From Acidianus infernus (lineage in GTDB: Archaea > Thermoproteota > Thermoprotei_A > Sulfolobales > Sulfolobaceae): DNA of 64,000 nt. Under the pieces are notes generated by a model that worked only from the letters and a program-made list of their open reading frames with translations, did not search any database and was not told the DNA's origin. Shown here one piece after another: positions 8,958 to 17,678 of the stretch (position 1 is the stretch's first letter; every line of letters begins with the position of its first letter). Both the position numbers and the translations under genes were made by a program. The DNA is taken from assembly GCF_009729545.1 (NCBI RefSeq), contig NZ_WFIY01000004.1:160001-224000 (forward strand), written 5' to 3'.

Positions 8958-10117
8958 TAGCTAATAAAGTCATTTGTTTGTATCTTTTCTGGAATATACT
9001 GGAATGCAAGGAACTTTAGTCCTTTACTAGCCATTGCTTCGATTTCTAGCTTAGCCTTCTTTTGTAAGAACATATCTATTTCCTCCTGCCAAGCTTTAGT
9101 TTTAAACCACTCATAATTCTTTATTTCCAATGCTCTCTTTATATCGTAATCCTTTGCCTTTATGATAAAAGCATTCCTCTCCTTTTCAGTTAAATAAGCC
9201 TTTTTCTTGGGAGTACCAAATATATCACCCATGGACACACCTAAGAACCTTGCATTAGGAGTAGCAAGTCTTTCGCTCTCATAAGATAAGTTTATTGAAC
9301 CTATTCTAAATACACTATAAATATACCATCCATAAGGGTCTGCATCAGTCAATATATAAACCGGTAATTTCAGTTCCTCATTCAGTCTCCTTACGAATCT
9401 TCTTGTAGCTCTATCTGGTTGACCAGCGCTTGTAACTAGTATTGCGTTATATTTCTTCCAGAATCCTTCTCTATGAAGTTGCTGGAATACTGCGTCTTTC
9501 TCTACAACTAGTACAAAGTCTGCCTTAACGTCTACGAAGTCTATTAAATCCGGAGTTGGTTCAATGGAGTAAGCACCGTGGCCCATTTTACTTAAATCTA
9601 TGACATCGTTTCCGCTTCTTATTCTCATGTCACCAACTACTTTTCCCTTTTCTTTACTTAGTATTAACATATCCTCTCTTAATAATGAAGTAAATACTTC
9701 AATGTCGACTATTACGCTATCCGATTCCTTCTGTTCATCCCAAGTATTTTCCTCATACGTCTTACCGTTAGGCGCCTTTAATACGATCGAGTGCTTTCCT
9801 CTATAATATAAGTCACGTATAGTTGGGTATTCATTATTAACTAGAGCATCATAGATTATGCTTGCCATTAATGTAGTTTGCATAAATCTTCTTGCTTCAT
9901 TTAGATCTAGAAAACTTCTCTTTAATTTTTCCTCTCCTAATAAAAGTAATTTCCTATTTTCATCATATACCGTATTATTTAAAGTTCTCTTAGGAATTTC
10001 TAAAACTAATGGTTCTCCTTTGTTAATTTGATCTAGCAAAGTTAGGAATTTTTTCTTTAATATTTCCGCTGCTCTTTTCCTAGCCTCTATATCAACCTTT
10101 GATATGAATTCGCTCAT
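8957..10117 (-). CDS. top6A: DNA topoisomerase VI subunit A
   Basis: The DNA-cleaving subunit of topoisomerase VI, homologous to Spo11. The 386-residue protein carries the catalytic tyrosine pair in IRDLYYRGKH (Tyr104/Tyr105) in the winged-helix CAP domain, and the Toprim acidic motif DADPYGWYIYSVFRIGS. It is encoded immediately after subunit B, with a 4-bp overlap, so both subunits are translated from one message. Confidence 0.97.
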   Translation of the reverse strand: MSEFISKVDIEARKRAAEILKKKFLTLLDQINKGEPLVLEIPKRTLNNTVYDENRKLLLLGEEKLKRSFLDLNEARRFMQTTLMASIIYDALVNNEYPTIRDLYYRGKHSIVLKAPNGKTYEENTWDEQKESDSVIVDIEVFTSLLREDMLILSKEKGKVVGDMRIRSGNDVIDLSKMGHGAYSIEPTPDLIDFVDVKADFVLVVEKDAVFQQLHREGFWKKYNAILVTSAGQPDRATRRFVRRLNEELKLPVYILTDADPYGWYIYSVFRIGSINLSYESERLATPNARFLGVSMGDIFGTPKKKAYLTEKERNAFIIKAKDYDIKRALEIKNYEWFKTKAWQEEIDMFLQKKAKLEIEAMASKGLKFLAFQYIPEKIQTNDFIS

Positions 10118-11697
10118 AATGCCTCCACCCTATACATTTTATATTCCTCTTCATCTTTTACATCTAACTTCTTTTTCACTATTTCAAAAAGCTTTGATTG
10201 TATTTCATCCTGAACTTTGGGAATTAGCTCCTTTTTATCATCGGTGGCGAATACAGCTAAGCTTCTAGCTATTTCTGGAATATACTTAAGGTAAGTAAGC
10301 ATTTTCTTCCTTGCTTCTTCTTCCTTCTTTTTCTCTGAAATGTACAATCTTAACTTTCTGGAAACCTCCATTATACCGTTCTTTATTTCCTTCTCTATTT
10401 CTTCAACATCTGCAATGCTTTCCTTTCCTGCACTCTTATATGGAACTTTAGTACTGCAAAGGTGAACCATAACTACTAGCGGCTTTTGTTCTTCTTCTAT
10501 TCCATACCTCTTCCAGTCTATTTCTTCCACAACTTTCCAGATTACATCAGATTTCTCATCGTAAATTAAGGGAATTTTGTTAGCATATCTTAATACTAGT
10601 GGTTCTTCCATTGGCTGTATAGCTCCGCCGTAAGCAATCCCTACTTCCACTATGAAAGGATGACCTTGATACGCCTTGGGCTTTCTTGTTAATGCTGCAA
10701 CGAATTCCGGGTTAAACATGTTCTTGAGGCTTAATTCTATAAGATCCGCTCCAATTACGGATAATGCGTCAGGAGACGGAGGTCTAAAATCTTCAAATTT
10801 TTTCATAGCTTCTGTAAGTCTTGCAAGCTCGTCATCTTTCAAAGATTTTATCTTCTTATCAGGATTAATCTTAGCCATTTCTAGTATTTTTAACGCTGTA
10901 ACATCTCCTACGCTTTGGAATTCCTTAGTTAAGAAATCTTTAACTTCATAATCGTTCTTTTGTTTTGCAATCATATTCTTTAATAATTCTATATCAACAC
11001 CGTAAGGATGGGGTTTCACTTCCTTTGGTGGTTCAGGAATTTTCGTAGTAAGCCTCTTATAATATACAACGTTACCTTCTGGGTCTTTAAAGAAGAATTC
11101 AGCATAAGGTGCTACAATATAAGTTCTTTTAATATATTCGTATATTCTAGCCTTAGACCTCTGCCAATCTCCCAGTAAATACAACGTAACAGACGTTCCG
11201 TGAAATCCTTTATCGTTAAGAATTGACGATCTTTCATAGATTATTGGTTCGTTTTTCGTCACGTCAATCTTCAATTTGAAAAAGTAAATTCTCTTTGAAT
11301 TTATAGGTGAGGTCATTATTTCCACTGGCCTATCTTGATACATCTGACTATAAAGAACCGCAGCCTTTACTCCAAGTCCGTACATACCTCTAGTTTGTCT
11401 AATTACATATTTTGAACTGTAAAGGACTCTACCAAAGGCATCTGGCACAACATGAGGTGGAATTCCTATTCCATTATCTTCGACAGTTAATTTGTAAATT
11501 TGCTTATCCTGATCAATTAAGTCTATTATAATCTTGATAGAAGGTAAAATCTCATGAACGTCAGTTGCGTCAAGAGAATTTTCCACCATTTCTCTTAAAG
11601 CTTGATAAAGCGCCCTCGCAGGATTTGAGAATCCTGCCAGTTCGGGATTCCTCTTAAAGAACTCAGCAGGCGAAATACTGGCAAACTTCTCTGACAA
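10114..11697 (-). CDS. top6B: DNA topoisomerase VI subunit B
   Basis: The ATPase subunit of topoisomerase VI. It has the GHKL motifs: ENSLDATDVHE, EDNGIGIP, and RGMYGLGVKAAVLYSQM, followed by the H2TH and transducer domains. UUG at 11697 is my start because it gives MSEKFASISPAEFFKRNPEL, as in Sulfolobus homologues, and a GGTGA Shine-Dalgarno sits 5 bases before it; a GTG at 11706 would add NNL. This gives about 527 residues, the normal length. Confidence 0.95.
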   Translation of the reverse strand: MSEKFASISPAEFFKRNPELAGFSNPARALYQALREMVENSLDATDVHEILPSIKIIIDLIDQDKQIYKLTVEDNGIGIPPHVVPDAFGRVLYSSKYVIRQTRGMYGLGVKAAVLYSQMYQDRPVEIMTSPINSKRIYFFKLKIDVTKNEPIIYERSSILNDKGFHGTSVTLYLLGDWQRSKARIYEYIKRTYIVAPYAEFFFKDPEGNVVYYKRLTTKIPEPPKEVKPHPYGVDIELLKNMIAKQKNDYEVKDFLTKEFQSVGDVTALKILEMAKINPDKKIKSLKDDELARLTEAMKKFEDFRPPSPDALSVIGADLIELSLKNMFNPEFVAALTRKPKAYQGHPFIVEVGIAYGGAIQPMEEPLVLRYANKIPLIYDEKSDVIWKVVEEIDWKRYGIEEEQKPLVVMVHLCSTKVPYKSAGKESIADVEEIEKEIKNGIMEVSRKLRLYISEKKKEEEARKKMLTYLKYIPEIARSLAVFATDDKKELIPKVQDEIQSKLFEIVKKKLDVKDEEEYKMYRVEAL

Positions 11698-11728
11698 ATT
11701 ATTCACCGCAGATATATTACTAAGACAT

Positions 11729-12664
11729 TTAGCTTAATAAGGCTGAAGCCAAAATTGGTAGAATTATTGTAGCATCTCCGTAAATAACGACGTTTTTAGA
11801 ATGCTCTCTAATTTTATTCCATGAAATAGCTTCTCTAGGTTTCGCACCACTTAAACTGCCGTCGTATTCTTGGGCTGTAGTTAAATAGATAGCATAATCT
11901 AAACCATCCTTAAACTGATTCCACCATATAGTATGATGCTTACTTATTCCTCCTCCTATTATTAATGCCCCAGATCTCTTGCATGAGAATACTAGATCCT
12001 TAACTAGCCTCATATCCTCAAAAAGGTTTAAACGTAAGCCAGTAAATTGTGACCTAACAAATAGATTAGTACCAAAGCTACCGTCTACTATCCCAGGAAC
12101 AATAATTGGTACTTTTTTCTCATAAGCAGCTTTGAGTATTGAATGAGGGTCATTTATCCTTTTACCAAATTCCCATAATAACTCGTATCCAGCCCACTCT
12201 TTCTTCTCTTTAACTATTTCATCTACAACATTCTTAACTACCCTCTCAACTACTAAACCATAAGACTCCATAGGGACTAATATATTACCTAACCTGTGAA
12301 TGCGCAACTCCCTTAGCATTTTATCGTCGTAATCAAAAGACCCTTTATAGTACTTGCCGCCACAACTTCTAGCAATATCGTGATCTATAGTACCTCCAGT
12401 AGTTATTACAACGTTAAAGTAACCGTTTCTTATAAGGTCTGCAAATAACCCTCTTAAACCTGTAGAAACTAGGTTTGCAGTAAAAGATATGAATCTAAGG
12501 TCTGCATCTTTCTGCATATCCTTTAAAATCTCAGCTCCTCTGTAAAGAGCTTCGGCAGAAAATCCATAAATCTTATTGAAAAGTTCAATATATTTGTCTA
12601 GGCCTTTTATATCTTCTAAAGTTATATCTCCAACTACTTCCGTGAGTAAATCTTCTCTTTTCAT
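11729..12664 (-). CDS. dys: Deoxyhypusine synthase
   Basis: It transfers the aminobutyl group of spermidine to the aIF5A lysine using NAD. The 311-residue protein has the NAD/spermidine segments TTGGTIDHDIARSCGG and TAQEYDGSLSGAKPREAISW, followed by the catalytic Lys284 in SWNKIRE. Its substrate aIF5A lies nearby on the same strand. It overlaps the rtcB end by 4 bp, so they are co-translated. Confidence 0.96.
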   Translation of the reverse strand: MKREDLLTEVVGDITLEDIKGLDKYIELFNKIYGFSAEALYRGAEILKDMQKDADLRFISFTANLVSTGLRGLFADLIRNGYFNVVITTGGTIDHDIARSCGGKYYKGSFDYDDKMLRELRIHRLGNILVPMESYGLVVERVVKNVVDEIVKEKKEWAGYELLWEFGKRINDPHSILKAAYEKKVPIIVPGIVDGSFGTNLFVRSQFTGLRLNLFEDMRLVKDLVFSCKRSGALIIGGGISKHHTIWWNQFKDGLDYAIYLTTAQEYDGSLSGAKPREAISWNKIREHSKNVVIYGDATIILPILASALLS

Positions 12665-14100
12665 CCTTTGGTCACGCCTATTGGTCTTAATCTTACAACT
12701 AGTTTTGCTATTTTAACTGCATCTGCTACTTTTGCTACTCTATCTACGTCTTTGTAAGCCCCTGGTGCTTCTTCTGCAATGACTCTCCTGGTTGTTGCTC
12801 TTACAATTATTCCTCTTTCTTCTAAGTTTTCGACAACTGTATTAGCAGGGTAACTTCTTACAGCGGCTTCTCTAGACATCCATCTACCTGCACCGTGAGG
12901 TGCAGTATACCACGTTCTCCTTCCTTCTGGAATTCCTGCCATAACGTAACTTGCTGTACCCATGCTACCTGGTATAAGAACCACTTGTCCAATATTTCTA
13001 TGATCTGCTGGAATCTCAGGGCTACCAGGTGGGAAGGCTCTGGTTGCACCTTTCCTGTGAACTAGCAGCTTTTTCCTTTTTCCTTCTACATCGTACTCTT
13101 CAATCTTAGCTATGTTATGAGCTACATCGTAAATAATATGGAGGTCTAATTTTTCAGGATCGACCTTAAATACGTTTCCGAAGCTTTCTCTAACCCAATG
13201 TGTTATTAACTGCCTATTAGTCCACGCGAAATTTGCTCCAGAAACCATTGCGTGAAAATAATCTTGACCTTCTCTGCTTTCAAACGGTATTGCTGCTAAT
13301 TCTCTATCTGGAACTGTGATATTATATTTTTTCATAGCTCTTTCCATTATCTGTAAATAATCGCTCGCAATCTGATGACCCAACCCTCTAGATCCAGTAT
13401 GAACCATGACCATTACTTGTCCTTCATGCGTTATCCCTAGTGCTTTAGCTATCCTCTCATCATAAATCTTATCAACTACTTGAACTTCTAAGAAGTGATT
13501 GCCAGCACCTAAAGTGCCTAACTGTGAGGCTCCTCTTTTCTTAGCTATATCACTTACTTTAGATGGATCCGCAAGATCCCAACTACCGTGTTGTTCTATA
13601 TGTTCCATATCTTCTGCCCATCCGTATCCCTTATTTATAGCCCACTTTACTCCTTCTGCTAGAACCTCATCTAATTGTTGAGTTGATAATTTTACTTTTC
13701 CTTCACTACCAACTCCACTAGGGACATTTCTATGAAGCTCCTCTACTAGATCTTTTAATTTAGGTTTTACGTCTTCATAATCTAAATTTGTTCTAAGTAA
13801 TCTTACTCCACAATTAATATCATAACCTATTCCTCCTGGGCTAACTACTCCTCCTTCATCAATTGCAGTAGCTGCAATTCCACCTATAGGAAATCCATAC
13901 CCTTGATGCCCATCTGGAAGTACATAAACTCCTTCTTGAACACCGGGTAAGCAAGCTACGTTTGTTGCCTGCTTTAAGGTTAAATCCTGTTTCATTTTAT
14001 CTATTAAAACGTCGTCAGCAAATATAGTAACAGGAACTCTCATACAACCGCTTTTTTCTATTCGCCACTCGTAAGTATTGACTCTTTTTACGTCAACCAT
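12661..14100 (-). CDS. rtcB: RNA-splicing ligase RtcB
   Basis: The GTP- and Mn-dependent 3'-5' RNA ligase that joins tRNA exons after intron removal in archaea. The 479-residue protein shows VLPDGHQGYGFPIGG, the metal-binding GYDINCGVRLL (Cys97), GTLGAGNHFLEVQ, HTGSRGLGHQIA, and the guanylylated-histidine region YTAPHGAGRWMS. The length is standard and there is no intein. A leaderless promoter is likely, with TTAAAAAACG 27 bp before the ATG. Confidence 0.97.
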   Translation of the reverse strand: MVDVKRVNTYEWRIEKSGCMRVPVTIFADDVLIDKMKQDLTLKQATNVACLPGVQEGVYVLPDGHQGYGFPIGGIAATAIDEGGVVSPGGIGYDINCGVRLLRTNLDYEDVKPKLKDLVEELHRNVPSGVGSEGKVKLSTQQLDEVLAEGVKWAINKGYGWAEDMEHIEQHGSWDLADPSKVSDIAKKRGASQLGTLGAGNHFLEVQVVDKIYDERIAKALGITHEGQVMVMVHTGSRGLGHQIASDYLQIMERAMKKYNITVPDRELAAIPFESREGQDYFHAMVSGANFAWTNRQLITHWVRESFGNVFKVDPEKLDLHIIYDVAHNIAKIEEYDVEGKRKKLLVHRKGATRAFPPGSPEIPADHRNIGQVVLIPGSMGTASYVMAGIPEGRRTWYTAPHGAGRWMSREAAVRSYPANTVVENLEERGIIVRATTRRVIAEEAPGAYKDVDRVAKVADAVKIAKLVVRLRPIGVTKG

Positions 14101-14149
14101 GATTGTCCAGAAATTCTTAAACGTTTTTTAACTAATAAAACTGTTTACA

Positions 14150-14203
14150 TAAAGATGAAGATTGTGGCGGACACTGAAAGGTGAGGAAAAGACCTAATCA
14201 GAT
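14150..14203 (+). ncRNA. Candidate C/D-box sRNA
   Basis: Plus strand: C box AAGATGA (14152-14158, one mismatch), D'-side guide ending GTGGCGGACA, perfect D' box CTGA (14174-14177), spacer AAG, C' box GTGAGGA (14181-14187, one mismatch), guide AAAGACCTAAT, and D box CAGA (14199-14202, one mismatch). The TTTTTTAACT at 14124-14133 could serve as its TATA box as well as that of divergent rtcB. The D box overlaps the stop codon of the convergent zinc-finger gene. Confidence 0.4.
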
Positions 14204-14437
14204 CTTCTTTTTAGCATTTTCTTCTCTTTTCTTTGCAAGATCTTCATATTTCTTGTACACATCCTTTACGGTAGATGAAATACAGTCTTTGTCTGCATTT
14301 AATATAACTTCCTTAAGGAACTTATAGGCGCAAGCCTTACTATGGAAATACAATTTCCTATCTGCAACCGTAAGAATAATTCCTTGTCCACTATAGAATG
14401 TCTTTCCACACGTCAGACAAACGTATTTTTCTTCCAT
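14198..14437 (-). CDS. TRASH/L24e-like zinc-finger protein, 79 aa
   Basis: The protein starts MEEKYVCLTCGKTFYSGQG, then LYFHSKACAYKF, then a lysine-rich helical tail. The CxxC (Cys7, Cys10) plus HSKAC (Cys36) pattern is that of the TRASH / ribosomal L24e zinc-finger group, found in metal-sensing and ribosome-associated proteins. I cannot say which role applies. The frame stays open upstream, but that part lies in an AT-rich promoter and has no homology-like character, so ATG at 14437 is the better start. Confidence 0.75.
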   Translation of the reverse strand: MEEKYVCLTCGKTFYSGQGIILTVADRKLYFHSKACAYKFLKEVILNADKDCISSTVKDVYKKYEDLAKKREENAKKKI

Positions 14438-14523
14438 AACTTTGATGGCTGAATTTAAATTTTTAAAAATAACTGTAAAAGTTGCTTTCATACGTGGATA
14501 CAAAATAAACGGTGAAAAGTAAA

Positions 14524-17277
14524 ATGCGAAAATTGGACGATCGTTTGCTAGAGCTAATGAAGGAAAGAAATTGGAAAAATATGACAGAAATACAACAAAA
14601 GTCCTTAGAGCCCATATTATCTGGGAAAAACACCCTAATAATTGCGCCAACTGGATACGGCAAAACTGAAGCTGCACTTATCCCAATCTTAGATATGATG
14701 TTAAGAACAAACGTTAAACCCGTATCTTTAATTTACATAACTCCTCTTAAGGCTTTAATAAATGATCTAACTCTAAGAATAGAATGGTGGGCTTCTAGAC
14801 TAGGATTCTATGTTAATAGAAAGCACGGAGAAGTACCGCAAAAAGAAAAGAATTTAAGATTAAAAATTACCCCTCACATTTTAGTTACAACTCCAGAAGG
14901 CTTAGAAATAGACTTAGATTGGGCTACTAGATTTAGAGAAAAGTACAAGAATGTGAAATGGGTAATAGTTGATGAAATTCATGAGCTCATTGGGTCAAAA
15001 AGAGGGGTTCAATTATCCGTATTGCTAGAAAGATTAAAAGATTATATAGGTTACGATTTCCAAAGAATTGGTTTATCGGCAACAATAAATGATGAAGACT
15101 TAGTAGCCTCTTTCCTTTTTGGTTCGTCTAGTAGGCAATCAGAAATAGTGAAGGTTAATGACAAGAAAGAGTTTGAGCTTTCTATAGTAAAACTAAACTC
15201 TGCAGGAGATATTTGGAAAAACGTTGCAAAGCATATAATTTCTTCTGTAGAAAAACCTTCCCTAATCTTTACAAATTCTAGATTTTTAACAGAAAGATTG
15301 CATGAGGAACTAGAAGAATACGATAAAGATTTTTACGTTCATCACTCTTCAATATCCAGAGAAAGTAAATCAAACGTTGAAGAATATTTAAGAACGGGCA
15401 AAGCTAAAGGAGTTATTTGTACGAAAACTCTTGAGCTAGGAATTGATATAGGAGATATTAAGAAAATAATTATGTTTAGACCTCCTCCTTCAGTAGCTTC
15501 ATTCCTACAAAGACTAGGAAGGAGTGGGCATAAAATTTATGGCAAGCCTAGAGGAGAAATAATTTGTATTTATGATCACGATTTACTTGAAGCTTACGCT
15601 ATTAGTGAACTAGCTAAGCTTGGAAAAGTTGAAAGACAAAATATTTGCAAACCGCTTGACGTTGCAGCAAGGGAAATTCTAGGAATGATTTTACAATATG
15701 ATGAAGTAGAGAAAGAAAAAGCATACAAAATTCTTACGTCTTCATACGTTTTTAGGAATTTATCAGAAAAAACTTTCAATGAATTAATAGAATACTTAGC
15801 TAAAAACAATTTAATTACAATAAAAGGGGATAAACTAAGCATTGGAAAATTCTTCTTTAAACTATGGAACTTTAATAGGAATAATGGTTACTCTTGGTCT
15901 AGGGGATTTTCGGAATTCTTCTCAATGATTAATAGTACGGATACTTTCACTTTAAAATGGGAGGATAAAAACATTGGTGAAATCGACGCCATATATGTAT
16001 ACAAGCACATTAGAAGTGGAGATATTATAAGAATAGGAGGAAAGCTATGGAAGATCGTAAGAATAAACACTTCCAGGATGGTTGTTGATGTATTGCCTGC
16101 AGATAAGGGAGACGGAGAAATTCCAGTATGGAGAGGAGATGGAATTTCTAAATCATATCTTTTACCCAAGGAGATATACGTATTATTTAAGGAGAAAAGG
16201 AAGGAAATTTCTGACATTATAGGCAAATATGTTTCGCGTAATCTACCACTGCCATCCCCGAATGTCATAATAGAGGAAAAAAGAGATAAGGAAATTGTCT
16301 ATTCTACACTAATTAATGAGAAAATTGCAAGCACTTTGGCACATATTTTACTATACCTAGCTACTAGTAAAGACTCCCTGAACAATTATGCTAGATACTC
16401 TATTTATGGCTTCTCAATCAATTATACGGAAAAAGACCTTCTAGAGGAATTGTTAAAATATAATGAGAAAGAGCTTAAGAGAATTATAATAAGATCAATA
16501 TTAAGATCGCCATTATTTATTTCTACATTAAAAGAGATACAGATAAGCTATGGAAAACTTGGAAAAATAGATGCAAAAGAGGATAAGTTGATAATTAAAG
16601 ACGCATTAAGACAAACTATATCTAAGTATTTCTCAATTAAAAACACTATAAAGTTTATTAATAAAATAAAAAGAGGAAAGATAAAAATAATAAAATATGA
16701 TGGAAGTACTCCATTGGGAGATGCGGTACTTTTACAGGCTCCAATAAAACCTTGGATTACGGGAATCTCAACAATAATATATGATACGCTAAAAGGAGGC
16801 GCTTATACGCTAGCTGAACTTTCAGAAAGCCTTGGAATCTCACAAAAAAGCTTGGAGGCAAAGTTAAAACAAATGAGAAAGCCAGAATCCAAATATAGAA
16901 TTGTAAGTTTTATTGATGTAGACAGTAGAGAAACTAGATGGTGTCTAATGGAAGATTTAGAAAATATAGTAAAATCATGCGACTTCTATACTTCATTTAA
17001 TCCTATAAATGGTGACGAAACATTCATAGCCTCACTTAGAGCAATAAATAGTAATACAACTACAGATTTAATATTCAAACCTAAGGAGATCATTGATAAC
17101 CCAGAAGAGATAATTAGGCGTATACCATTTGAGGAAATAGGCGAAATGAGGATTAACGACCCTGTAGATCCATTAGTTTATAATATATCTCCAAGATTCT
17201 ATTACGTGAATAAGAGAGTAGCCCCGTATCTATTATTAAATGCAGTAGCTTATATACAAAATATGAAGTATTCATAA
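14524..17277 (+). CDS. Lhr-type DEAD/DEAH helicase
   Basis: A 917-residue superfamily 2 helicase of the archaeal Lhr group, thought to remodel DNA or RNA structures during repair. Motifs: Q-motif TEIQQKSLEPILSG, Walker A APTGYGKTEAA, DEIHELIGSKRG, LSAT, then TKTLELGIDIGD and QRLGRSGHKIYGKPRG, followed by a winged helix and the long Lhr core extension. I chose ATG at 14524, as GGTGA lies 8 bases before it; the upstream GTG at 14512 is part of that Shine-Dalgarno. Exact Lhr subgroup (aLhr1 or aLhr2) is uncertain. Confidence 0.9.
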   Translation: MRKLDDRLLELMKERNWKNMTEIQQKSLEPILSGKNTLIIAPTGYGKTEAALIPILDMMLRTNVKPVSLIYITPLKALINDLTLRIEWWASRLGFYVNRKHGEVPQKEKNLRLKITPHILVTTPEGLEIDLDWATRFREKYKNVKWVIVDEIHELIGSKRGVQLSVLLERLKDYIGYDFQRIGLSATINDEDLVASFLFGSSSRQSEIVKVNDKKEFELSIVKLNSAGDIWKNVAKHIISSVEKPSLIFTNSRFLTERLHEELEEYDKDFYVHHSSISRESKSNVEEYLRTGKAKGVICTKTLELGIDIGDIKKIIMFRPPPSVASFLQRLGRSGHKIYGKPRGEIICIYDHDLLEAYAISELAKLGKVERQNICKPLDVAAREILGMILQYDEVEKEKAYKILTSSYVFRNLSEKTFNELIEYLAKNNLITIKGDKLSIGKFFFKLWNFNRNNGYSWSRGFSEFFSMINSTDTFTLKWEDKNIGEIDAIYVYKHIRSGDIIRIGGKLWKIVRINTSRMVVDVLPADKGDGEIPVWRGDGISKSYLLPKEIYVLFKEKRKEISDIIGKYVSRNLPLPSPNVIIEEKRDKEIVYSTLINEKIASTLAHILLYLATSKDSLNNYARYSIYGFSINYTEKDLLEELLKYNEKELKRIIIRSILRSPLFISTLKEIQISYGKLGKIDAKEDKLIIKDALRQTISKYFSIKNTIKFINKIKRGKIKIIKYDGSTPLGDAVLLQAPIKPWITGISTIIYDTLKGGAYTLAELSESLGISQKSLEAKLKQMRKPESKYRIVSFIDVDSRETRWCLMEDLENIVKSCDFYTSFNPINGDETFIASLRAINSNTTTDLIFKPKEIIDNPEEIIRRIPFEEIGEMRINDPVDPLVYNISPRFYYVNKRVAPYLLLNAVAYIQNMKYS

Positions 17278-17335
17278 ATAGTGATGAAATGCCCTAAAAG
17301 TTGAATGGTGATATGGGCCCGTGTTACTGAATTTA
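17275..17335 (+). ncRNA. C/D-box sRNA (2'-O-methylation guide)
   Basis: The best RNA candidate of the window. Perfect C box GTGATGA (17281-17287), D' box TTGA (17301-17304), C'-like GTGATAT (17308-17314), 12-base guide GGGCCCGTGTTA, and perfect D box CTGA (17327-17330). The flanks TAAAT (17275-17279) and ATTTA (17331-17335) are exactly complementary and would form the terminal stem of the kink-turn. It begins on the stop codon of the Lhr gene. The Nop5 and fibrillarin partners are encoded at 37.7-39.7 kb. Confidence 0.68.
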
Positions 17336-17408
17336 ATATATTTTTATGATCTAAATCAATACGACAATAGATTTATTTTTGAGAACTGTTTCTCATGTGT
17401 GAAGTAAG

Positions 17409-17678
17409 ATGATGAATAAACCATTAGAGGTAGTGGTTAGTAGATCAAAATCCGTCGAAGATCATGTTTTAGAAATAATAGAAATACTTAATCACAATAG
17501 TAACGAAGTTGACTTAAAAGGATATGGATTTGAAATAAATAAGGCAGTAGATATTTACAACGCATTAAAAGATAGATTAAAAGAAGGGATAACTTTAGAA
17601 GAGGTCTCGATAGGTAGCGAAACTAAGGATAGAAAAAGAATATCATATTTGTTGCTCAGAATTAAGAGAAGTTACTAA
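17409..17678 (+). CDS. albA2: Chromatin protein Alba2
   Basis: An 89-residue Alba-family (Sac10b) nucleic acid-binding protein. EVVVSRSKSVEDHVLEIIEI, then the helical segment KAVDIYNALKDRL and C-terminal ISYLLLRIKRSY, match the divergent second Alba of Sulfolobus (Sso10b2), which forms heterodimers with Alba1. It lacks the KK pair that Alba1 carries in its N-terminal loop. Two adjacent ATG codons (17409 and 17412) are possible starts. The last 36 bp overlap the convergent reverse gyrase gene. Confidence 0.92.
   Translation: MMNKPLEVVVSRSKSVEDHVLEIIEILNHNSNEVDLKGYGFEINKAVDIYNALKDRLKEGITLEEVSIGSETKDRKRISYLLLRIKRSY

Noticed and set aside
14438..14677. Upstream extension of the TRASH zinc-finger gene
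   Set aside because: The frame is open but runs through the divergent helicase promoter and start, and its hydrophobic sequence has no family resemblance. ATG at 14437 is the sensible start.
17398..17416. GATGATGA at the Alba2 start as a C box
   Set aside because: It is just the two start codons; no D box lies at a suitable distance on either side.
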